Shown here one piece after another: positions 58,798 to 64,000 of a DNA stretch of 64,000 nt. Both the position numbers and the translations under genes were made by a program. The DNA is from Paenibacillus roseus. GTDB taxonomy: Bacteria; Bacillota; Bacilli; Paenibacillales; Paenibacillaceae. The notes under the pieces were generated by a model. The model made no database searches, was not told where the DNA came from, and saw nothing but the letters and a program-made list of their open reading frames with translations. The DNA is taken from assembly GCF_016424485.1 (NCBI RefSeq), contig NZ_JAELUP010000103.1:496001-560000 (forward strand). The letters run 5' to 3'. Numbering within the stretch: the first letter of the stretch is position 1; each line of letters opens with the position of its first letter.

Positions 58798-59412
58798 ATG
58801 CGCAGAGGCCGAACCTCTCGGGTTGCGGTTTGCATTGGAGCAGGACTTGCATTATGGAATTCAAGTGCAGTCGCCGCTTCATTAGATAATGAAGGGCCTC
58901 CAATGCAACCGGACGATAATTTGCTTGGCAATCTTGTATGGGTCATTATCGCTCTCTTACTAGTTATCGGCTTGATTGTTATTTTTATAAAATTTCTATC
59001 CCAGCGCAGCAGAGGCTACGGTATGAACCGTTCTGTCCGCACACTTGGCGGGGTTGCGCTGGGTCAGAACAAATCGCTGCAGATTGTAGAACTGGCGGGC
59101 AAGGTATATGTTGTCGGTGTCGGAGATGATGTGACGCTGCTCGACAAGATCGATTCACCTGAAGAAGCCCGTATCGTGATAGACAAAATGGAAGCGCAGC
59201 TTGGGGGCGGAAACCTGTCGGTAGCAGAATGGATTCGCAAATACCGGAAACGGAATGAAGGCAGCGATATCCCGGAAGAAAGTTGGAGCAGCAGATCCGT
59301 CTCTTTTGAGAGCATGCTGCAGGACAAGCTGCAGCGCCAGACAGAACGCAAACGACAAATCCAGGAAACGTTAAACCATGCTAATCCAATGAATCAGTCG
59401 AGGGATGAATGA
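58798..59412 (+). CDS. fliO: flagellar biosynthetic protein FliO/FliZ
   Basis: 204 residues: signal-like N-terminus (~8-27), a second membrane helix (~44-67, LVWVIIALLLVIGLIVIFIKFL), and a FliO cytoplasmic domain (RTLGGVALGQNKSLQIVELAGKVYVVGVGDDVTLLDKI). Called fliZ in B. subtilis; assists FliP assembly in the export gate. Its stop overlaps the fliP start. Confidence 0.92.
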   Translation: MRRGRTSRVAVCIGAGLALWNSSAVAASLDNEGPPMQPDDNLLGNLVWVIIALLLVIGLIVIFIKFLSQRSRGYGMNRSVRTLGGVALGQNKSLQIVELAGKVYVVGVGDDVTLLDKIDSPEEARIVIDKMEAQLGGGNLSVAEWIRKYRKRNEGSDIPEESWSSRSVSFESMLQDKLQRQTERKRQIQETLNHANPMNQSRDE

Positions 59413-60167
59413 ATAAGAAACTAGCTTTACTAACTTTACTTCTGCTGCTGGTTGTTCCGCTGCTCTCATCCCAGGCCTTTGCTGAGCCGCTGCCCAGCGT
59501 CAATATCGAAATAGGCAATGGGGGGGAGCAGCCAGGAACCTCCGCGCTTTCCCTTTTGCTCATCATCACGGTACTAAGTATTGCGCCAGCTATTCTGGTG
59601 CTGATGACGAGCTTTACACGTATAGTCATTGTACTTGGTTTTGTCCGTACGTCACTTGGTACGCCGACGATGCCGCCTAACCAGGTGATTATCGGACTCG
59701 CGCTATTTTTAACGTTCTTCGTGATGGCGCCGACGCTTGGAAAGGTTAATGAAGTTGCGCTGCAACCGTATTTAAAGCGGGAAATGTCGCAAACCGAAGC
59801 GCTGTCCAAGGCCGCTGAGCCCATGAAGGAATATATGATTTCATATACAAGGCCAAAAGATTTGCAGCTTTTTATGAAATATACCAAGATGGAAAGTCCT
59901 GCGAACGTTCAGGATATTCCGATATCGGTACTGGTTCCTGCGTATGCACTAAGCGAGTTAAAGAGCGCATTTAACATGGGATTCATTATTTTTATCCCGT
60001 TCTTGATTATTGATATGGTCGTGGCCAGCGTTTTGATGGCAATGGGGATGATGATGCTGCCCCCGGTTATGATATCCTTGCCGTTCAAAATCCTTCTTTT
60101 TATACTGGTAGACGGGTGGTATTTAGTGATCCAATCCTTGCTGAAGGGCTTCAGCAACACCTACTAG
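59409..60167 (+). CDS. fliP: flagellar export gate protein FliP
   Basis: 252 residues: cleavable signal peptide (KLALLTLLLLLVVPLLSSQAFA), then core motifs MTSFTRIVIVLGFVRTSLGTPTMPPNQVIIGLALFLTFFVMAP and FIIFIPFLIIDMVVASVLMAMGMMMLPPVMISLPFK, signature FliP. Forms the FliPQR channel. Confidence 0.97.
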   Translation: MNKKLALLTLLLLLVVPLLSSQAFAEPLPSVNIEIGNGGEQPGTSALSLLLIITVLSIAPAILVLMTSFTRIVIVLGFVRTSLGTPTMPPNQVIIGLALFLTFFVMAPTLGKVNEVALQPYLKREMSQTEALSKAAEPMKEYMISYTRPKDLQLFMKYTKMESPANVQDIPISVLVPAYALSELKSAFNMGFIIFIPFLIIDMVVASVLMAMGMMMLPPVMISLPFKILLFILVDGWYLVIQSLLKGFSNTY

Positions 60168-60192
60168 CTAATCAGGAGGAAGGAGCGATGTT

Positions 60193-60462
60193 ATGAGCTC
60201 GGATCTTATAATCGGTTTGGCAGGGCAAGCTGTCTGGACTGTGTTGAAAGCAAGTGCTCCCATGCTGGGACTCGGACTTCTTGTAGGGCTGATCGTCAGT
60301 GTATTCCAGGCAACGACACAGATTCAGGAGCAGACGCTAGCTTTTGTACCCAAAATTGTGGCCGTTTTGCTGGCTGTGCTGCTCTTTGGCCCCTGGGTAC
60401 TCAACACAATAGTGGATTTTACATATAATCTGCTTAACAATTTGGATAAATATATCGGATAG
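60193..60462 (+). CDS. fliQ: flagellar export gate protein FliQ
   Basis: 89 residues with two membrane helices (~15-40 and ~52-72) and the family motif LGLLVGLIVSVFQATTQIQEQTLAFVPKI. ATG 60193 follows CAGGAGGAAGGAG. Confidence 0.96.
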   Translation: MSSDLIIGLAGQAVWTVLKASAPMLGLGLLVGLIVSVFQATTQIQEQTLAFVPKIVAVLLAVLLFGPWVLNTIVDFTYNLLNNLDKYIG

Positions 60463-60473
60463 GCCGTGGATTC

Positions 60474-61265
60474 ATGGAAGTTATTCTACAGGCATTCCCT
60501 ATTTTTTTGCTTATCTTTTGTCGAATCACATCGTTTTTCGTCGTTGCGCCAATCTTCTCAACCCGCAACGTCCCGGCTCCTTTCAAGATTGGCCTAGGTT
60601 TTTTTGTAGCCCTGCTAGTCTACTTGGTTTATGGCATCAATGAGACGCTGGTCATAGATGCAGGTTATGTGCTGATGGTCATCCGGGAAGTGTTGGCCGG
60701 TCTGCTGCTCGGTTTTGTCGCTTATATGTTTGTGACGGCTGTTCAGATTGCAGGGGGCTTTATCGATATGCAGATTGGCTTTGGAATGGCGAACGTAATG
60801 GACCCGGTATCCGGTGTAACCGTACCGTTGCTAGGCAATTTCAAGTTTATCATTGTAATGCTGATGTTTCTGTCCATGAACGGGCATCATTATCTGCTCA
60901 GCGCAATTATGCAAAGCTATGACTGGCTGCCTTTGTCCAATAATCTGTTTAACCAGATTTATGAAGGGTCAGTCAGTGAGTTTCTGATCATCACGTTCAG
61001 CAAGGTATTTATGCTGGCGCTCCAGCTTGCGGCGCCTTTAGTAGTTGCCTTGTTCCTGACGGATGTCGGCCTGGGCTTTCTTGCCCGAACAGCGCCGCAG
61101 TTCAATGTATTTGTTATCGGTATTCCGCTTAAAATTCTGATCGGCTTATTCATGCTCGCTTTGCTCATGCCAGCTTTCTCGGGCTTAATCGGGAATCTGT
61201 TCGGGCAGATGTTTGCCGCCATGGAGAACCTGCTGGCCGGTCTTCAACAACAATTGACCTCTTAA
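60474..61265 (+). CDS. fliR: flagellar export gate protein FliR
   Basis: 263 residues, about seven membrane helices, with FVTAVQIAGGFIDMQIGFGMANVMDPVSG and FLTDVGLGFLARTAPQFNVFVIGIPLKILIGL, diagnostic of FliR. Completes the FliPQR channel; flhB starts 15 bp downstream. Confidence 0.97.
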   Translation: MEVILQAFPIFLLIFCRITSFFVVAPIFSTRNVPAPFKIGLGFFVALLVYLVYGINETLVIDAGYVLMVIREVLAGLLLGFVAYMFVTAVQIAGGFIDMQIGFGMANVMDPVSGVTVPLLGNFKFIIVMLMFLSMNGHHYLLSAIMQSYDWLPLSNNLFNQIYEGSVSEFLIITFSKVFMLALQLAAPLVVALFLTDVGLGFLARTAPQFNVFVIGIPLKILIGLFMLALLMPAFSGLIGNLFGQMFAAMENLLAGLQQQLTS

Positions 61266-61280
61266 AAGGAGGCTCTATTC

Positions 61281-62372
61281 GTGCAAGCATATCGCTGGTC
61301 GCTGGATTTACAGATGTTCTCCCAAGAGAAAACAGAAAAAGCGACGCCAAAGAAAAAGCAGGAATCCAGAAAAAAAGGCCAAGTTGCCAAAAGTATGGAA
61401 GTGCCTGCCTCGTTTATTCTGCTTTTCGTCTTTATGAGCTTTCTGATGCTGGGTGGCTTTTACAAGGAGAGGCTGGTCGGGATGTTTGGCAGCACCTTTG
61501 AAACCCGGCTCAGTATGGAAATTACGATTGGCAACGTCGGGGTTCTCTTCAAAAATCTGATCATCGAATGCCTGCTGCTGCTGGCCCCGTTATTCGCCAT
61601 CGCGATAGTTGTTGCGTTACTGGGCAATTACATTCAATTCGGATTTTTGCTAACCGGACATCCTTTAATGATGAAACTGAGCAAGATTAATCCGATTGAG
61701 GGCTTTAAGCAGATTTTCTCTATGCGTTCGCTGGTTGAGTTTTTGAAAAGTATCTTGAAGCTTGTCATCATCGGTACTGTTGTCGGAATGACGCTTTGGG
61801 GAGAAAAGGATCATATTCTGGCGCTTGGCTCTGTTCCGATCGAGCAAATTTTCTCTTTTGCCGCCTCGATTACGTTGTCACTCGGGGTCAAGATCGGCGC
61901 GCTGCTTGTTGTGCTGGCCCTCATGGATTACATGTACCAGCGTTTTGACTTCGAAAAAAAACTGCGGATGTCCAAGCAGGACCTGAAGGATGAATATAAA
62001 AAAACGGAGGGAAACCCGGTCATCAAAGGCAGAATTCGGGAGCGCCAACGCAAAATGGCATTGCAGCGGATGATGCAGGAGGTCCCGAAGGCGGATGTTG
62101 TCATTACGAACCCGACGCACTTTGCGATTGCTTTGCGCTACGATGGTACCGAGATGGAAGCGCCGGAAATTATAGCTAAAGGGATGGATTATGTTGCGCT
62201 TAAAATCAGAGAGATTGCCAAGGAGAACGGCATCGTTCTGATAGAGAACAAGCCACTGGCCCGAGCCTTGTACGAACGGGCTGAGATCGGAGACACCATC
62301 CCCGCCGATCTGTTCCAGGCAGTCGCCGAAGTGCTTGCTTATGTGTACAAGCTAAAACGTAAAACGAAATGA
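61281..62372 (+). CDS. flhB: flagellar export switch protein FlhB
   Basis: 363 residues from GTG 61281 (AAAGGAGG upstream). Four membrane helices, Lys-rich N-terminus (EKTEKATPKKKQESRKKGQVAKS), and the autocleavage motif NPTH in VVITNPTHFAIALRY. Cleavage and FliK contact switch export from hook to filament. The separate YlqH protein resembles its C-terminal part. Confidence 0.97.
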   Translation: MQAYRWSLDLQMFSQEKTEKATPKKKQESRKKGQVAKSMEVPASFILLFVFMSFLMLGGFYKERLVGMFGSTFETRLSMEITIGNVGVLFKNLIIECLLLLAPLFAIAIVVALLGNYIQFGFLLTGHPLMMKLSKINPIEGFKQIFSMRSLVEFLKSILKLVIIGTVVGMTLWGEKDHILALGSVPIEQIFSFAASITLSLGVKIGALLVVLALMDYMYQRFDFEKKLRMSKQDLKDEYKKTEGNPVIKGRIRERQRKMALQRMMQEVPKADVVITNPTHFAIALRYDGTEMEAPEIIAKGMDYVALKIREIAKENGIVLIENKPLARALYERAEIGDTIPADLFQAVAEVLAYVYKLKRKTK

Positions 62373-62401
62373 TATGTTAGTACAGAAAGAGGTAGAGCAG
62401 T

Positions 62402-64000
62402 ATGCGATTGAAGGATATGTCCATATTGATCGGCATTATAGGCATTGTCCTGATGATGGTTATTCCCATCCCGATCGTGCTGCTTGATGTCCTGCTGATC
62501 GTAAATATTTCGGCAGCGCTGATGATTTTATTGATTGGGATGAACACGCAGAGCGCGCTGGAGTTCTCGATCTTCCCTGCGGTGCTGCTTATCACGACAT
62601 TGTTCCGACTCGCCTTGAACGTATCCACAACAAGGAACATTCTATCCCACGGCGAAGCGGGCAAGGTGGTAGAGACATTCGGCCAGTTCGTGGCCGGAGG
62701 GGAAATCGCAATCGGTTTTGTTGTGTTCCTCATTCTCGTCGTTGTTCAATTTATCGTCATTACCAAAGGCTCCGAGCGCGTGGCTGAGGTTGCTGCCCGC
62801 TTTACACTCGATGCGATGCCCGGTAAGCAGATGAGTATTGACGCCGATTTGAATGCAGGATTGATCAATGAGCAGCAGGCCCGCGAGCGCAGACAAAAAA
62901 TTGAACGTGAAGCGGACTTCTACGGCGCCATGGACGGTGCGAGCAAATTCGTTAAGGGAGACGCCATTGCTTCTATTATTATCCTGTTTATTAACCTAAT
63001 CGGAGGCTTTGTCATCGGTATGGCCATTCACGGGATGGATTTTTCGGAGTCGCTCCGAACCTTCTCGGTTCTGACAATCGGAGATGGTCTGGTCAGTCAG
63101 ATTCCAGCGTTGCTCATTTCAACTGCCGCCGGTCTGATTGTGACTCGCGCTGCGTCGGAGGGCAACCTGGCGTTTGATTTGTCAAGTCAGGTGCTGCGTC
63201 ATCCGAAGCTTCTCTATATTGTTGCGGGGACGATTGCCATGCTCGGTATATTCACACCGATCGGGCCTTTAGCTACCCTGCCTTTAGCTGCACTCCTCGT
63301 TTTTGCAGGCTGGAAAATGAACAACTCGATGGTTAAGCAAAAGCAAGAACAGGAGCAGATGGTCGAAGAACAGCAAATTGAGGAAGTCCGCAGTCCGGAA
63401 AGTGTCATCAGCCTGCTGCAGGTTGACCCGATTGAATTTGAATTCGGCTACGGCTTAATCCCGCTTGCAGATACGCAGCAGGGAGGCGACCTGCTCGACC
63501 GTGTCATCATGATTCGAAGACAATGCGCCCTCGAAATGGGAATTGTCGTACCGGTAATCCGTATTCGTGATAATATTCAGCTCAAACCGAATGAATATGT
63601 GATCAAAATTAAAGGAAATACGGTCACCCGGGGCGAATTGCTCATGAACCACTATTTGGCTATGAGTCCTGGGTTCGATGATGACTCCATTATAGGTATT
63701 GAGACTCAGGAACCGGCATTCGGACTTCCGGCCTTATGGGTGGATGAAGCGATGAAGGAGAGAGCAGAGCTGTCCGGTTATACCGTTGTTGACCCGCCCT
63801 CTGTAGTTGCAACCCATTTGACGGAGGTCATCAAGAGACATTCTCATGAACTGGTTGGCAGACAGGAGACGAAGGCGCTTATCGAAAATGTCAGAGAAAG
63901 CTATCCGGCGCTTGTCGACGAATTGATACCTTCCATTTTGTCCGTAGGGGAAGTACAGAAGGTGCTTGTAAAGCTGCTGCGTGAGAAAATTTCGATTCGC
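62402..64000 (+). CDS. flhA: flagellar biosynthesis protein FlhA (3' end outside window)
   Basis: ATG 62402 (GAAAGAGGTAGAGC upstream) opens a frame that stays open to base 64000, 533 codons of the usual ~680. N-terminal membrane domain with the FHIPEP region (ITKGSERVAEVAARFTLDAMPGKQMSIDADLNAG) and the start of the cytoplasmic substrate-docking domain (VDPIEFEFGYGLIPLAD) are clear. Export gate component recognising chaperone-substrate complexes. Confidence 0.97.
   Translation, partial: MRLKDMSILIGIIGIVLMMVIPIPIVLLDVLLIVNISAALMILLIGMNTQSALEFSIFPAVLLITTLFRLALNVSTTRNILSHGEAGKVVETFGQFVAGGEIAIGFVVFLILVVVQFIVITKGSERVAEVAARFTLDAMPGKQMSIDADLNAGLINEQQARERRQKIEREADFYGAMDGASKFVKGDAIASIIILFINLIGGFVIGMAIHGMDFSESLRTFSVLTIGDGLVSQIPALLISTAAGLIVTRAASEGNLAFDLSSQVLRHPKLLYIVAGTIAMLGIFTPIGPLATLPLAALLVFAGWKMNNSMVKQKQEQEQMVEEQQIEEVRSPESVISLLQVDPIEFEFGYGLIPLADTQQGGDLLDRVIMIRRQCALEMGIVVPVIRIRDNIQLKPNEYVIKIKGNTVTRGELLMNHYLAMSPGFDDDSIIGIETQEPAFGLPALWVDEAMKERAELSGYTVVDPPSVVATHLTEVIKRHSHELVGRQETKALIENVRESYPALVDELIPSILSVGEVQKVLVKLLREKISIR

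Noticed and set aside
1..64000. CRISPR arrays, rRNA, tRNA genes, insertion sequences or prophage structural genes
   Set aside because: None seen: no regular spacer repeats, no cloverleaf/CCA patterns or rRNA signatures recognised by eye, and no transposase, integrase or capsid genes.

Overview
The window is about 50% GC and carries a conserved Bacillales chromosomal backbone that matches the Bacillus subtilis order from ylbH (rsmD) to flhA. The gene order, strong AAGGAGG-type ribosome binding sites, frequent TTG/GTG starts and an Agr-type peptide locus point to an endospore-forming, flagellated Paenibacillus or close relative (inference from content; no species is claimed).

Layout. (1) 1-2914 is accessory: a divergent XRE regulator (cut by the window edge), then a tight four-gene agr-like locus (seven-helix membrane protein without a kinase domain, AgrB-type protease, a 40-residue AgrD-type peptide using Ser instead of Cys, stand-alone LytTR regulator), then a signal-less cell-wall amidase with one SLH repeat. 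(2) 2915-9172 holds rsmD-coaD, the sporulation genes ylbJ and ylbL, tmcAL, ylbN and rpmF. (3) 9226-16324 is the fatty-acid cluster fapR-plsX-fabH-fabD-fabG-acpP-fabF-rnc, with a FapR operator at its head. (4) 16693-23885 holds smc, ftsY, ylxM-ffh, rpsP and khpA. (5) 24280-28709 holds rimM-trmD-rplS, lepB, rbgA and rnhB. (6) 29009-34666 holds the FliK-like/FlhB-like pair ylqG-ylqH, a YraN-type protein, a PadR regulator with a broken FtsW/RodA-like partner, and reverse-strand yifB/comM. (7) 35072-45044 holds sucCD, dprA, topA, trmFO, hslVU and codY. (8) 45271-64000 is the fla/che operon from flgB into flhA, which runs off the end.

The most unusual content is the agr-like locus. Its sensor has no kinase and its regulator has no receiver, so conventional two-component signalling cannot be encoded by these genes alone; it may work like the membrane-inhibitor/LytTR pairs (HdrRM, BrsRM) of streptococci, coupled to a home-made peptide lactone. 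Other non-routine observations are a dispersed ~50-bp intergenic repeat family (eight copies, one inside the flagellar operon), a 53-bp relic of ylbJ forming an inverted repeat around rsmD-coaD, a deletion/frameshift relic of an FtsW-like gene, a PadR gene whose ribosome binding site points to an ATT start, a sigma-D-like promoter before ylqGH, and a consensus cre site before sucCD.

All calls come from reading the sequence; no database search was run. Start codons were chosen from ribosome binding site position and family N-termini.
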